NCBI GenBank assembly: GCA_903822595.1
Contig: CAIJPS010000065.1
Coordinates: 1-51,769 of the forward strand
Origin: an uncultured Chlorobiaceae bacterium
GTDB lineage: Bacteria > Bacteroidota > Chlorobiia > Chlorobiales > Chlorobiaceae
Direction: 5' to 3'
DNA length: 51,769 bases
A model generated the notes under the pieces. The model saw nothing but the letters and a program-made list of their open reading frames with translations, was not told the DNA's origin and made no database searches. A program made the position numbers and the translations under genes. Positions 9,470 through 19,356 of the stretch are shown one piece after another (the first letter of the stretch is position 1; every line of letters starts with the position of its first letter).

Positions 9470-10801
9470 ATGAAGCTTACTGAAAGTATAAGGAACATTA
9501 ATAAAATCCCTGAACTCCGTCAGCGGATCCTTTATACGCTTCTTCTTTTATTTGTCTACAGGCTTGGTTCACATATTACCATTCCGGGAGTTGATGCGGC
9601 TGCTGTGTCAGGCGCATCACAAACCCATTCAAACGACCTCTTTGGACTGTTTGACCTTTTCGTCGGTGGTGCTTTTGCCAGGGCTTCTATTTTTTCTCTT
9701 GGCATCATGCCCTACATCTCGGCGTCTATCATTGTCCAGTTGCTTGGAGCTGTTACCCCCTATTTTCAGAAACTTCAGAAAGAGGGTGAGGACGGTCGAC
9801 AGAAAATCAGCCAGATGACAAGGTATGGGACGGTTCTTATCGCGGTGCTCCAGTCTTGGGGTGTGAGTGTTAGCCTTTCGAGTCCCGCTTCATTTGGAAG
9901 AATTGTTGTTCCTGATCCCGGTTTTTTTTTCACTCTCACCGTTGTAATTCTTCTGACAGCGTCAACAGTTTTTGTCATGTGGCTTGGTGAGAAGATTACG
10001 GAGCGTGGTATCGGCAATGGTATCTCGCTTATTATCATGATCGGTATCCTTGCGCGCTTTCCCCAGGCACTTGTTGCTGAATTTCGTTCAGTCTCACTTG
10101 GAAGCAAGAACTGGATTATTGAAATCATCATTCTGGCCATGATGGCCGCAATAGTAGCCTTTGTTGTGATATTGACGGTTGGTACACGCCGCGTTCCAGT
10201 CCAGCATGCCAAACGGGTTGTCGGGCGAAAGGTCTACGGAGGCAGTACCCAGTACATTCCCATGCGGATAAATACAGCCGGCGTTATGCCGATTATATTT
10301 GCCCAGTCTATCATGTTTCTCCCTGGTACATTTCTCTCTTTTTTCCCGGAAAATGAGGTGATGCAGAGCATTGCAGCCCTGTTGGCATATGACTCATGGT
10401 GGTATGCACTCATGTTTGGTACCATGATTGTCTTTTTTACCTACTTTTATACAGCGATAGCTTTTAATCCAAAAGAGGTTGCTGACACGATGCGCCGTCA
10501 GGGCGGGTTTATTCCTGGTGTGCGACCTGGAAAAAGTACTGCTGATTTTATTGATAATATTTTGACACGTATTACACTTCCGGGAGCCATATCTCTTGCC
10601 ATCATTGCGATTCTGCCAACATTTCTGACAAAGTTCGGTAATGTTACCCAGGGGTTTGCGCAGTTTTTTGGTGGAACCAGCCTTTTAATCATTGTCGGTG
10701 TAGGTCTCGATACGTTGCAGCAGGTTGAAAGCCATCTGCTCATGCGCCACTATGATGGTTTCATGAAGTCAGGCAAAACACGCGGTCGTCAGGGCAGGTA
10801 A
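9470..10801 (+). CDS. secY: Preprotein translocase subunit SecY
   Basis: SecY is the channel subunit of the SecYEG translocon in the cytoplasmic membrane. The 443-aa product shows about ten hydrophobic segments. Conserved blocks include ITIPGVDA near the N-terminus, LGIMPYISASIIVQLL (TM2), GERGIGNGIS-like TERGIGNGISLIIM, and FNPKEVADTMRRQGGFIPGV near the cytoplasmic loop C5. It follows rplO by 18 bases, the usual spc operon arrangement. Confidence 0.97.
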   Translation: MKLTESIRNINKIPELRQRILYTLLLLFVYRLGSHITIPGVDAAAVSGASQTHSNDLFGLFDLFVGGAFARASIFSLGIMPYISASIIVQLLGAVTPYFQKLQKEGEDGRQKISQMTRYGTVLIAVLQSWGVSVSLSSPASFGRIVVPDPGFFFTLTVVILLTASTVFVMWLGEKITERGIGNGISLIIMIGILARFPQALVAEFRSVSLGSKNWIIEIIILAMMAAIVAFVVILTVGTRRVPVQHAKRVVGRKVYGGSTQYIPMRINTAGVMPIIFAQSIMFLPGTFLSFFPENEVMQSIAALLAYDSWWYALMFGTMIVFFTYFYTAIAFNPKEVADTMRRQGGFIPGVRPGKSTADFIDNILTRITLPGAISLAIIAILPTFLTKFGNVTQGFAQFFGGTSLLIIVGVGLDTLQQVESHLLMRHYDGFMKSGKTRGRQGR

Positions 10802-10814
10802 TGGATAATCCGAT

Positions 10815-11612
10815 ATGATCACGATTAAAAGTGAACGCGAAATTGAATTGATGAGAGAGGCTGGAGCCTTGGTGGCAAAGGCACTTGATTTGCTTGAAAC
10901 GGAAATAAAACCAGGCATGACAACAAAAGAGCTTGATGTCATGGCCGAGGAATTTATAAGGGATCACCATGCTGTTCCGAGTTTTTTGAATTATGCCCCG
11001 AAAGGGGATCCCGATGCAACACCCTATCCAGCAACGCTTTGCGTATCCCTCAATGAAGAGGTTGTGCATGGAATACCGAGCAAAAAGCGGGTGATCAGGG
11101 AAGGTGATATCGTTTCTGTGGACTGTGGGGTTTACAAAGGTGGTTATCACGGCGATGCAGCTCGTACTTTTGTCCTCGGTGTCATTGATGAAAAGGTTCA
11201 GCAACTTGTCGATGTAACCCGGGAGTGTCTTGAAAGGGGAATTGCCATGGCGGTTACAGGCAATCGACTGCATGATATCTCATCGGCGATCGAAGACTAT
11301 GCGCGTTCATTCAGATTCAGTGTTATTGAAAACATGGTAGGCCATGGTATCGGGAGTGAACTTCATGAGGATCCTCCCGTTCCCAATTACGGAAGGGCGC
11401 ATACCGGGCCACTGCTAAAGGAATGCATGACGCTTGCCATCGAACCTATGATTGCCCTTGGACGATCGCGCAGGGCAATAAGCCGTCGTGGAGGGTGGGT
11501 TGCGGTAACAGAAGATGGGAAACCGTCAGCACATTTTGAGCACACTATAGTCGTAAGGGCTGGGAAAGCTGAAATACTGACAGGCTCTTTTCTTGGTGGT
11601 AAACACTCTTGA
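10815..11612 (+). CDS. map: Methionine aminopeptidase, type I
   Basis: Removes the N-terminal Met from nascent proteins using a dinuclear metal centre. The 265-aa sequence starts MITIKSEREIELMREAG and has the five metal ligands in order: the two Asp in VSVDCGVYKGGYHGDAART, His in GHGIGSELHEDP, Glu in IEPM, and Glu in the HFEHTIVV end segment. There is no N-terminal zinc domain, so it is the short class Ia form. It is 13 bases after secY. Confidence 0.97.
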   Translation: MITIKSEREIELMREAGALVAKALDLLETEIKPGMTTKELDVMAEEFIRDHHAVPSFLNYAPKGDPDATPYPATLCVSLNEEVVHGIPSKKRVIREGDIVSVDCGVYKGGYHGDAARTFVLGVIDEKVQQLVDVTRECLERGIAMAVTGNRLHDISSAIEDYARSFRFSVIENMVGHGIGSELHEDPPVPNYGRAHTGPLLKECMTLAIEPMIALGRSRRAISRRGGWVAVTEDGKPSAHFEHTIVVRAGKAEILTGSFLGGKHS

Positions 11613-11651
11613 TCGCTTATAACACGTTATTAGAACAAAGGAGCATACAAT

Positions 11652-11870
11652 TTGGCTAAAGAAGAATCAATTGAGATTGAAGGTGTTATTCTGGAAGCAC
11701 TTCCAAATGCGCAGTTCAAGGTGAAACTCGAAAACAGCCTTGAAGTATTGGCGCATGTGTCCGGTAAAATCAGGATGCACTACATCAGGATCCTGCCAGG
11801 TGACAAGGTGAAAGTTCAGATATCTCCCTATGATATCTCAAAGGGACGGATTACCTACCGGTATAAATAA
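11652..11870 (+). CDS. infA: Translation initiation factor IF-1
   Basis: IF-1 is a small OB-fold protein that occupies the A site during initiation. The 72-aa product begins [13 protein letters not shown] from a TTG codon at 11652, preceded by AAAGGAG at proper spacing. Family blocks [32 protein letters not shown] and the end GRITYRYK are all present. Confidence 0.97.
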   Translation: MAKEESIEIEGVILEALPNAQFKVKLENSLEVLAHVSGKIRMHYIRILPGDKVKVQISPYDISKGRITYRYK

Positions 11871-11979
11871 GTGGCGAAATAAGTAAACAGAATATTGATT
11901 TTTAAATCTTTATTTATTACATTACAGACCTTTTCAGGTTTCGGGTCAGTTAGTTTAATCATTGCATCTGGGTGTTATT

Positions 11980-12096
11980 ATGAAAATATATTCTTCTATA
12001 AAAAAGCGCTGTGAGCACTGCCGCATTGTCAAGCGCAAAGGCAAGAGATATGTCATTTGTAAAGTAAATCCCAGCCATAAGCAGCGCCAGGGTTGA
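11980..12096 (+). CDS. rpmJ: 50S ribosomal protein L36
   Basis: A 38-aa protein in the gap between infA and rpsM. It begins [14 protein letters not shown] and ends NPSHKQRQG, the L36 hallmark. The zinc ligands are present (CEHC, then Cys in VIC and His in PSHKQ), so this is the C+ zinc-binding form. One extra residue lies between the third Cys and the His compared with the common ICxNPxHKQ pattern. The 109 bases upstream hold no other gene. Confidence 0.95.
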   Translation: MKIYSSIKKRCEHCRIVKRKGKRYVICKVNPSHKQRQG

Positions 12097-12132
12097 TCTT
12101 CAGAAAAAAAACAATAGAACTTTAAAGAGAAT

Positions 12133-12510
12133 ATGAGGATAGCTGGGGTAAATTTGCCGTTAAACAAACATGCCGTTATTGCTTTGACGCATGTTTATGG
12201 TATTGGGAGAGCATCTGCAGAAAGCATTCTTCAGAGAGCCGGTATTGCGCCTAACAGAAAGATCTCTGAGTTGAATGATGAAGAGGCGCATGCTATCAGG
12301 GAGATTATTGCTGAAGAATACAAGGTTGAAGGGCAGGCGCGCGGTGAGCAGCAGACTGCCATTAAACGTTTGATGGATATCGGCTGCTACAGAGGACTTC
12401 GTCATCGGCGCTCACTGCCTGTTCGCGGACAGAGGACACGGACTAACGCAAGGACCAGAAAAGGTAAACGGAAGACTGTCGCCGGCAAGAAGAAGGCGGT
12501 CAAGAAGTAG
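12133..12510 (+). CDS. rpsM: 30S ribosomal protein S13
   Basis: S13 sits in the 30S head and contacts the P-site tRNA and the large subunit. The 125-aa product opens [13 protein letters not shown], has a helix-hairpin-helix-like [13 protein letters not shown] near residue 20, and [20 protein letters not shown] near the end, which is the S13 signature. The tail is Lys-rich. Confidence 0.97.
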   Translation: MRIAGVNLPLNKHAVIALTHVYGIGRASAESILQRAGIAPNRKISELNDEEAHAIREIIAEEYKVEGQARGEQQTAIKRLMDIGCYRGLRHRRSLPVRGQRTRTNARTRKGKRKTVAGKKKAVKK

Positions 12511-12555
12511 TAGTGTACAGGCAATAAAATCTTCGATACTAAAGAGTGTAAGTTC

Positions 12556-12939
12556 ATGGCTACAATAAGCAAGAAAAAAAAGAAGGTAAAGGTTACCCCT
12601 GAAGGTGCCGTACACATCAAGGCATCGTTCAATAATATCATGGTTACCATTACTGATCTTCAGGGTAATACTGTTTCCTGGTCCAGCGCTGGAAAAAATG
12701 GGTTCAAGGGGTCAAAAAAGAACACTCCTTATGCATCCCAGATTACCTCGGAAGCTGCCGCGAAAGAGGCGTATGACCTTGGGATGCGGCATGTCAATGT
12801 CTTCATCAAAGGCCCCGGTGCCGGACGTGATGCTGCCATCCGCGCTTTGCAGGGCGCAGGCCTTGATGTTCGGACCATTAAGGATATAACACCTCTTCCG
12901 CATAATGGCTGCAGGCCTCCGAAGCGCAGAAGGGTCTGA
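12556..12939 (+). CDS. rpsK: 30S ribosomal protein S11
   Basis: S11 forms part of the 30S platform and the E-site mRNA path. The 127-aa product has [36 protein letters not shown] and the near-terminal [13 protein letters not shown], all diagnostic. It starts with a Lys-rich [11 protein letters not shown]. Confidence 0.97.
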   Translation: MATISKKKKKVKVTPEGAVHIKASFNNIMVTITDLQGNTVSWSSAGKNGFKGSKKNTPYASQITSEAAAKEAYDLGMRHVNVFIKGPGAGRDAAIRALQGAGLDVRTIKDITPLPHNGCRPPKRRRV

Positions 12940-12976
12940 TTTTATATATTCATAGAATTTCAATGAAGCAAGTGAT

Positions 12977-13588
12977 ATGGCAAGATTCAGAGGCTCAATA
13001 ACAAAAGTATCCCGCAGGTTAGGTATTGCGCTTGCACCAAAAGCAGAAAAATATCTTGAAAGACGCCCATTTCCACCAGGTCAGCATGGCCAGGGTAGAA
13101 AAGGAAAAGTTTCTGAATATGCTCTTCAGTTGAGAGAGAAACAGAAGATGAAATATCTTTACGGGATCCTTGAGAAGCAGTTCAGGAATTATTATAAAAA
13201 AGCAGTATCACAGAGAGGTGTTACCGGCGATAACCTTGTCAAACTTCTTGAAAGACGTTTTGATAATGTTGTCTTTCGTGCGGGTTTTGCTCCCTCACGC
13301 TCAGGTGCGCGCCAGCTTGTTACGCACGGCCATCTTCTTATCAATGGCAAGAAGGTGGATATTCCATCCTATATCGTTTCTCCATCTGAAGTCATTGAGT
13401 TCCGTCAGAGAAGCAAGAACATGGGAGCTGTAACGGATTCTCTCAATAAAGCGCCGGAATCCCGTATTCCTTCATGGATACAGGTTGACAAGGCAAACCA
13501 GAAAGCGGTTTTTCTGAGTGTACCTGAGAGAGTGGAAGTGCAGGAGCCATTCAACGAACAGTTGGTCGTTGAATTATACTCGAAGTGA
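12977..13588 (+). CDS. rpsD: 30S ribosomal protein S4
   Basis: S4 is a primary 16S rRNA-binding protein that begins 30S assembly. The 203-aa product starts [17 protein letters not shown] and has the S4 RNA-binding domain: [19 protein letters not shown] followed by [20 protein letters not shown]. The N-terminal zinc cluster found in some S4 proteins is absent. It lies immediately upstream of rpoA, as in alpha operons. Confidence 0.97.
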   Translation: MARFRGSITKVSRRLGIALAPKAEKYLERRPFPPGQHGQGRKGKVSEYALQLREKQKMKYLYGILEKQFRNYYKKAVSQRGVTGDNLVKLLERRFDNVVFRAGFAPSRSGARQLVTHGHLLINGKKVDIPSYIVSPSEVIEFRQRSKNMGAVTDSLNKAPESRIPSWIQVDKANQKAVFLSVPERVEVQEPFNEQLVVELYSK

Positions 13589-13611
13589 TTTTAATGAATT
13601 CTAAGGTATAA

Positions 13612-14601
13612 ATGACTATGATATACCAGATGCAGATGCCTGCAAAAATAGAGGTTGACGAGGCTTCCCATACGGATCGTTTCGGAAGGTTCATTGCCCA
13701 GCCGCTTGAGCGCGGTTATGGTGTGACCCTTGGAAACGTTATGAGAAGGGTTCTTCTTGCCTCACTTCCGGGAACTGCAATAACAGGGATCAAAATAGAT
13801 GGTGTTTTTCACGAGTTTGCTGCCATTGATGGCGTTCGTGAGGATGTACCGGAAATCGTTTTAAACCTTAAGAAGGTTCGTTTCAAATCTACCTGTAAAA
13901 GAAACTGCAAGACTTCCCTTACCCTGGTAGGTCCAATGGTTTTTACAGCAGGTGATATTATTGCACAGGAAGGCGAGTTTGAGGTGTTGAACAAGGAAAT
14001 GCACGTCGCTACAATAAACGCAGGCGCGACTGTAAAAATAGATCTTTACATTGGAAGAGGTCGCGGGTATATGCCTGCAGAGGACAACAGGCCTGAAGGG
14101 ATGCCTATCGGATATATTGCCGTTGATGCAATTTATACACCGATAAGGAACGTGAAGTTTACGGTAGAAAATACCCGTGTAGGTCAGCGCACTGATTATG
14201 AGAAAATGATTCTTGATGTAGAGACCGATGGTTCTGTCAGTCCTGATGATTCAATCAGTCTTGCCGGTAAAATCATCACTGATCACCTGACATTTTTTGC
14301 CAATTTTTCACCGACCGAAGAGGAGTTTACTGAAGAGGAGTTCAAGCAGCAGGATGACGAGTTTGAGACCATGCGCAGACTCTTTCATACCAAAATTGAA
14401 GATCTTGACCTTTCTGTGCGTTCACATAACTGCCTCAGACTGGCAGAAATTGATACGATTGGCGAACTTGTTTCCCACAAAGAGGAGGAGTTGCTGAACT
14501 ATAAGAACTTTGGTAAGAAATCGCTCACAGAGCTTAAGGAACAACTTGAAAAGTTTGACCTGAAGTTTGGTATGGATATTACCAAGTATCAGATGAAATG
14601 A
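13612..14601 (+). CDS. rpoA: RNA polymerase alpha subunit
   Basis: The alpha subunit dimerises to nucleate RNA polymerase and contacts activators and UP elements. The 329-aa product has the N-terminal assembly domain ([37 protein letters not shown]) and the C-terminal helix-hairpin-helix domain ([34 protein letters not shown]), joined by an acidic linker rich in Glu (residues about 230-245). Confidence 0.97.
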   Translation: MTMIYQMQMPAKIEVDEASHTDRFGRFIAQPLERGYGVTLGNVMRRVLLASLPGTAITGIKIDGVFHEFAAIDGVREDVPEIVLNLKKVRFKSTCKRNCKTSLTLVGPMVFTAGDIIAQEGEFEVLNKEMHVATINAGATVKIDLYIGRGRGYMPAEDNRPEGMPIGYIAVDAIYTPIRNVKFTVENTRVGQRTDYEKMILDVETDGSVSPDDSISLAGKIITDHLTFFANFSPTEEEFTEEEFKQQDDEFETMRRLFHTKIEDLDLSVRSHNCLRLAEIDTIGELVSHKEEELLNYKNFGKKSLTELKEQLEKFDLKFGMDITKYQMK

Positions 14602-14647
14602 TTAAATCGTAACCGTTTTTTTGAATTATTGAGATCAGGAAATAGAC

Positions 14648-15109
14648 ATGCGTAAAGTTAAGCCGGCAAGAAAACTCGGAAGAACCGCAGCCCATAGAAA
14701 GGCGACACTCAGCAATCTCTCAACGCAACTGCTCGTCTACAAGCGCATTGAGACGACAGAGGCAAAAGCCAAGGAGACCCGCAGGGTTGTTGAGAAGATC
14801 ATCACAAAAGCCCGTAAAGGAACGGTTCATGCCCAGCGTGAAATCTTCAAGGATATCCGCGACAAACAGGCTATCAGAATTCTTTTTGAAGAGATTGTGG
14901 CTAAAGTGGGTACCCGGAATGGAGGTTACACTCGCGTTATCAAGCTTGCTCCGCGTTTTGGCGATGCTGCCAAAATGGCTGTGATTGAACTTGTCGATTA
15001 TCAGGAAGCACCATCAGCAAGTCAGAAGGCTGGCAAACAGCAGGATCGTGCAAAACGAGTCAAAGGTTCGAAGAAAACCGCTGAAGCAGCAGTTGTATCA
15101 GCAGAATAG
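14648..15109 (+). CDS. rplQ: 50S ribosomal protein L17
   Basis: L17 lies near the tunnel exit. The 153-aa product opens [19 protein letters not shown] and has [20 protein letters not shown] and [20 protein letters not shown], the family blocks. A 30-residue Lys/Ala-rich tail extends beyond the usual length of about 120. It ends the ribosomal block; the next gene (rsmG) faces it across 60 bases in which I see no clear terminator. Confidence 0.96.
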   Translation: MRKVKPARKLGRTAAHRKATLSNLSTQLLVYKRIETTEAKAKETRRVVEKIITKARKGTVHAQREIFKDIRDKQAIRILFEEIVAKVGTRNGGYTRVIKLAPRFGDAAKMAVIELVDYQEAPSASQKAGKQQDRAKRVKGSKKTAEAAVVSAE

Positions 15110-15169
15110 TCTGCTCTTTTCGCCCTTATTATCGATGATCATTGTTAGTCATTGTCTGTGGGAAAGTTT

Positions 15170-15832
15170 TTAACCGCAGGCGATGACTATCTGTTTTTCA
15201 GAGAAAAAGGGGCTGGCGCTATGGATTGGATGTAGCTCTATTCTTGAGGGAAATCCGTTGTGATACTTGCTTGAGTCGAGAGCTTTTGTTATCTCACTTT
15301 CAAGATTTCCTCCCTTCAGGCAGATCAGTGTGCCACCTTTCTTCAGCAGTCGGCCGGAATAGGAGCAGAGTTTGTCGAGAGGAGCAACCTGTCTTGAAAG
15401 TACCGTATCAAACATAACGTCTTTAAGCTCCTCCACCCTTGTATGCAAAGCTGTGGCATTGTTGATGTCCAGTTCCTTGATCATGGCCTGACAGGCAGCA
15501 ATTTTTTTCCCGGTGGCATCCACCAGAAGAAATCGGGTACGGGGAAAAAGAATTGAGAGTGGTATGCCCGGGAGTCCTCCTCCCGTTCCCAGATCAAGAA
15601 CATACTCACTCTCATTGAAAGAGTGGTAGAGACTGATCAACAGTGAATGAAAGATATGTTTGATTATGACCGGAGCATCTTCCTTTCGACTGATCAGGTT
15701 GATCTTGTGGTTCCACTCTTCAAGGCATTCGCCGTAGCGTACCAGTCGATGCAGTGTCAGGAGATCGATCTCTATGCCTTGTTCAAAGCATAATGTCTGT
15801 AGTGTCGATATATTATCATCCTGTCGTTCCAT
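15170..15832 (-). CDS. rsmG: 16S rRNA (guanine527-N7)-methyltransferase
   Basis: RsmG methylates G527 in the 530 loop of 16S rRNA using SAM. The Rossmann SAM-binding motif is clear ([18 protein letters not shown]), followed by [17 protein letters not shown] and the [12 protein letters not shown] motif characteristic of the family. I chose the ATG at 15832 (220 aa); the frame remains open upstream to a TTG at 15877, which would give 235 aa. It is convergent with rplQ. Confidence 0.92.
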   Translation of the reverse strand: MERQDDNISTLQTLCFEQGIEIDLLTLHRLVRYGECLEEWNHKINLISRKEDAPVIIKHIFHSLLISLYHSFNESEYVLDLGTGGGLPGIPLSILFPRTRFLLVDATGKKIAACQAMIKELDINNATALHTRVEELKDVMFDTVLSRQVAPLDKLCSYSGRLLKKGGTLICLKGGNLESEITKALDSSKYHNGFPSRIELHPIHSASPFFSEKQIVIACG

Positions 15833-16017
15833 AAGTAACTCAATCCTTTCTGTTCTGTGGTTTACCCCAAAAAACAATATTTTGCGATGAATGGCAAATC
15901 GTCACTGCTCTTTGCAGTGATGCCTTACCTTCTTTCAACAAAAATAATTGTAAATTACCCTTGTTGTCTTGTAAGTGACTGTTTTTATTGGAAAATGCAG
16001 ACAATAGATAGTGTTTT

Positions 16018-17139
16018 ATGAGTTATGGTTCAAGCAGGCATGTTTATGTGGTCATCATGGCGGGCGGGATTGGCAAAAAACTCTGGCCTCTTTCAAGAAA
16101 AAAAATGCCAAAGCAGTTTGTTGATCTTATGGACGACGGAACGATGGTTGCAAAAACAGTTCGTCGCATTTCGGGGTTAGTTCGTGAGGAAAATATTTTC
16201 ATCATTACCAGCGAACTGGGTAGAACACTGCTATCGAGCTCCCTTGGCAGCTTCAGTCGTGACAATATCATCGTTGAACCTTCCAGCCGCAATACAGCAC
16301 CATGCATTGCCCTCGCAACGGCGCATATCAAAAAAAGGGACACCGATGCGGTAACCATTGTTCTTCCGTCCGACCATCTTGTGCTTGATGAACAAGCATT
16401 TATCAAGATTGTTGAGGCAGGCATTGAGATTGCCCGTGAAAAAAAAGCTCTTGTAACCATCGGTATTAAAGCTGACAGGCCCGAAACAGCCTATGGTTAT
16501 ATTCAGGTTAATGGACAGCTATCGATTCCGATGGCGTTTTCAGATTGTTGTGACTTCCTCCTTTTCAGGGTAAAGGCTTTTGCTGAAAAGCCGGATGCCG
16601 CAACAGCGGAGGAGTTTCTTGAAAGTAACGACTTTTACTGGAACAGCGGGGTCTTTATCTGGCATATCGATGCCATATCGAGGGAATTTGAGCGCTCTAT
16701 GCCCGATCTCTACAAAGATCTGCTCACAATCTATGAAAGCCTGGGTTCGGAGAGTGAACAGAAAGTCATTGAGGATGTCTATTCTTGGATTCACCCCCTC
16801 TCTATTGACTATGGTATTATGGAGAAGGCTGAAACGGTTTTTGTGCTGACAGGGGAATTCGGATGGACTGATCTTGGCTGCTGGGACGAGGTACTTAAAG
16901 TTGCCGGGAACCGGAGTGCTTCTGTCGGGGAGTTGCCCGAAAGCAAGTTGGTTCAAATTGACTGCAACAACGTCTTTGTAAAAAATACCACAGGTAAAGT
17001 TGTCTGCACGATAGGGGTCAGCGACATGATCATTGTCGATACCGATGATGCGCTTCTTATTTGCAGCAAGGGGCACTCGCACCGTGTAGGTGATGCTGTC
17101 GATACGCTCAGGCGCGAAGGGCTTGAAGAGTACCTTTAA
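16018..17139 (+). CDS. manC: Mannose-1-phosphate guanylyltransferase
   Basis: Converts mannose-1-phosphate and GTP to GDP-mannose for cell-surface sugars. The N-terminal nucleotidyltransferase signature is MAGGIGKKLWPLSRKKMPKQF; the usual GT/S-R before LWPLSR is replaced by KK. Other family blocks are VEPSSRNTAPCIALA, VLPSDHLVL, FAEKPDAATAEEFL, FYWNSGVFIW and FGWTDLGCWDE. At 373 aa it has the short single-domain form without the C-terminal isomerase domain. The stop overlaps the 3' end of cysS on the opposite strand by 4 bases. Confidence 0.9.
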   Translation: MSYGSSRHVYVVIMAGGIGKKLWPLSRKKMPKQFVDLMDDGTMVAKTVRRISGLVREENIFIITSELGRTLLSSSLGSFSRDNIIVEPSSRNTAPCIALATAHIKKRDTDAVTIVLPSDHLVLDEQAFIKIVEAGIEIAREKKALVTIGIKADRPETAYGYIQVNGQLSIPMAFSDCCDFLLFRVKAFAEKPDAATAEEFLESNDFYWNSGVFIWHIDAISREFERSMPDLYKDLLTIYESLGSESEQKVIEDVYSWIHPLSIDYGIMEKAETVFVLTGEFGWTDLGCWDEVLKVAGNRSASVGELPESKLVQIDCNNVFVKNTTGKVVCTIGVSDMIIVDTDDALLICSKGHSHRVGDAVDTLRREGLEEYL

Positions 17140-18620
17140 ACGCCTGATTTTTTTGACCAGCTTGCACCCTCTTTTGTATCCTTGATTTCGATCCCGGCCC
17201 CAAGGAGCTGATCGCGTATTTTGTCACTGAGGGCGAAATCCTTGTTTTTTCTGGCATCGGCACGCAGGTCAAGCAGAATATCCATGATGCCATCGAGCAG
17301 TTTACCTCCATCTCTGGCTGCCGTAGCTATCAACCCTTCCCGGCTTTTCAGGATGCCGAGCACTTCACCTGCATAGGTTTCGATGAAGTCTTTAGCACAA
17401 TTTGCTGTCTCCTCTTGAAGTTTTCCATGTTTGTCAAGCACACTATTGACATTCTTGATGAATTCAAATATCACAGATATGGCAATGGGGGTATTGAAGT
17501 CATCATGTAAGGCATCTTTTATCTTTTGATCAAACTCGTGTGTTTGAAGTTTCACTTTGTCGAACTCATCGAAGGGTAGGTCTCCGCTGTAAGTGGGTGC
17601 TGTCAAAAGTCGTTTATATGTTTCCTGCAGCTTTTCGAGGCCGGTTTGTGATGCGCGGATCGCTACATCAGAAAAGTCAAGCTGCGAGCGGTAGTGCGAC
17701 TGCAGGATAAAGAATCTGATGACAATCGGATCGAAGATGTTGAACAGATCTTTGAGATTCACGAAGTTCTTCAGCGATTTGCCCATTTTTATCCCGTTGA
17801 CCGTCACCATGTTATTGTGCATCCAGAACCTGACGTAGGGCTTGCCGGTGACCGATTCCGATTGGGCGATTTCACAGTCATGGTGGGGAAACTTGTTCTC
17901 CATTCCTCCACCGTGTATATCAATCGTCTCTCCAAGATATTTCATCGACATTGCCGAACATTCCAGATGCCAGCCAGGATAGCCGATACTCCAGGGAGAA
18001 CGCCATTTCATAAGATGTCCCTCCTCGGCTTTTTTCCAGAGCGCAAAATCGGAAGGGTGGTGTTTATCAGAGCGTATCTCTACCCTGGCACCGGATTGCA
18101 GTGCCTCCTGGTCAGTTCGTCCTGAAAGTTTCCCATATTCCGGGAACGACTCGACCGAGAAATAGACGTTGCCATTTACCTCATAGGCGTGACCGGTTTT
18201 AATCAACTCATCAATCAGATCGATCTGTTCGGGGATATGGCCGGCAGCATTCGGTGCTATGTTCGGGCGTTGAACCTCGAGGCGATCCATATCCTCATAG
18301 TAACTTTTCGTATAGAACTGTGAGATCTCCATTGGATCTGTTTTTTCGAGGAGGGCCTGCTTTGAGATTTTATCTTCACCCTCATCGCCGTCATCGGTCA
18401 GGTGACCCACATCGGTAATGTTCTGCACATACTTTACACGATACCCGCTGTGGCGCAGCCAGCGAACGACCACGTCAAATGAGACATAGCTTTTTGCATG
18501 GCCAAGATGGGCATGGCCGTAAACGGTCGGGCCACATACATACAGGGTAACAAGTGGTGGATGCAGGGGTTCAAATTTTTCTTTTGTTCTGCTGAGAGAG
18601 TTATAAATGAAGAGTGACAT
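17136..18620 (-). CDS. cysS: Cysteinyl-tRNA synthetase
   Basis: Class I synthetase that charges tRNA-Cys. The 494-aa protein has the zinc/HIGH region CGPTVYGHAHLGHAKSYVSF near residue 28, GWHLECSAMS with further zinc ligands near residue 210, HHDCEIAQSE, and the KMSKS motif as KMGKSLKNF near residue 275. The C-terminal DALR-like helical domain and short extension are present. It is transcribed toward manC and divergently from the GTPase gene at 18764. Confidence 0.97.
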   Translation of the reverse strand: MSLFIYNSLSRTKEKFEPLHPPLVTLYVCGPTVYGHAHLGHAKSYVSFDVVVRWLRHSGYRVKYVQNITDVGHLTDDGDEGEDKISKQALLEKTDPMEISQFYTKSYYEDMDRLEVQRPNIAPNAAGHIPEQIDLIDELIKTGHAYEVNGNVYFSVESFPEYGKLSGRTDQEALQSGARVEIRSDKHHPSDFALWKKAEEGHLMKWRSPWSIGYPGWHLECSAMSMKYLGETIDIHGGGMENKFPHHDCEIAQSESVTGKPYVRFWMHNNMVTVNGIKMGKSLKNFVNLKDLFNIFDPIVIRFFILQSHYRSQLDFSDVAIRASQTGLEKLQETYKRLLTAPTYSGDLPFDEFDKVKLQTHEFDQKIKDALHDDFNTPIAISVIFEFIKNVNSVLDKHGKLQEETANCAKDFIETYAGEVLGILKSREGLIATAARDGGKLLDGIMDILLDLRADARKNKDFALSDKIRDQLLGAGIEIKDTKEGASWSKKSGV

Positions 18621-18763
18621 CTTCTACTGTTCTGCCTTTTTCTTATGGTGAAGTGAGGGTGTCGTGAGGTAAATACCTCGGTGAAAGTTAAACATTTGGG
18701 TTTTTAACGCAAGGTTTTTAGCTTCCTTTTTGTTGCTCTTTTTTTTGTGACCGCTCTTTTTGT

Positions 18764-19345
18764 ATGAAAATTGTCAATACCGCCTTTCACATCAGTGTTT
18801 CCGCCCTTTCAGGGCTTCCGGAGGAGTCTTTTCCTGAAATTGTTTTTGCAGGCCGCTCCAATGTCGGGAAGTCGACGCTTCTCAACTCTCTTACGGGGGT
18901 AAAGGGTCTTGCAAAAACCAGTTCAACTCCTGGAAAAACAAGACTGATCAACTATTTTCTGATTAACCGTGATGTCTATTTTGTCGATCTCCCCGGTTAT
19001 GGTTATGCTGCCGTCGGTCATGCAGAAAAGGCATTGTGGGGCAATCTTCTCTCATCCTACATCATACAACGGCGCAGTATATCTCTGGTCGTGCTGCTTC
19101 TCGACTCTCGCCACCCTGCCATGCAGTCCGACAGGGCGATGATCAATTTTCTTGAGTCTCATGAAAGGCCCTACGGTATCGTGCTGACCAAGTACGACAA
19201 GCTCACACAAAAGGAAAAGGTACAGACTTGCCGTATTATGGAAAGTTGCACTGCCAAAGCCAAATTTATTGTAAATTATTCATCGTTTTCAGGCAAGGGA
19301 AAGAGTGAGCTTCTGGCTCATTTTGATCATTACATCTGTCAATAA
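18764..19345 (+). CDS. engB: YihA/EngB family ribosome-assembly GTPase
   Basis: A small P-loop GTPase needed for large-subunit assembly. The 193-aa sequence shows G1 [17 protein letters not shown]2 within [14 protein letters not shown]3 [10 protein letters not shown]4 LTKYDK and G5 near [10 protein letters not shown]. Length is typical (about 195). The 143-base gap to cysS should hold divergent promoters, but I could not assign boxes. purA starts 12 bases downstream. Confidence 0.95.
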   Translation: MKIVNTAFHISVSALSGLPEESFPEIVFAGRSNVGKSTLLNSLTGVKGLAKTSSTPGKTRLINYFLINRDVYFVDLPGYGYAAVGHAEKALWGNLLSSYIIQRRSISLVVLLLDSRHPAMQSDRAMINFLESHERPYGIVLTKYDKLTQKEKVQTCRIMESCTAKAKFIVNYSSFSGKGKSELLAHFDHYICQ

Positions 19346-19356
19346 AAACAATCGTC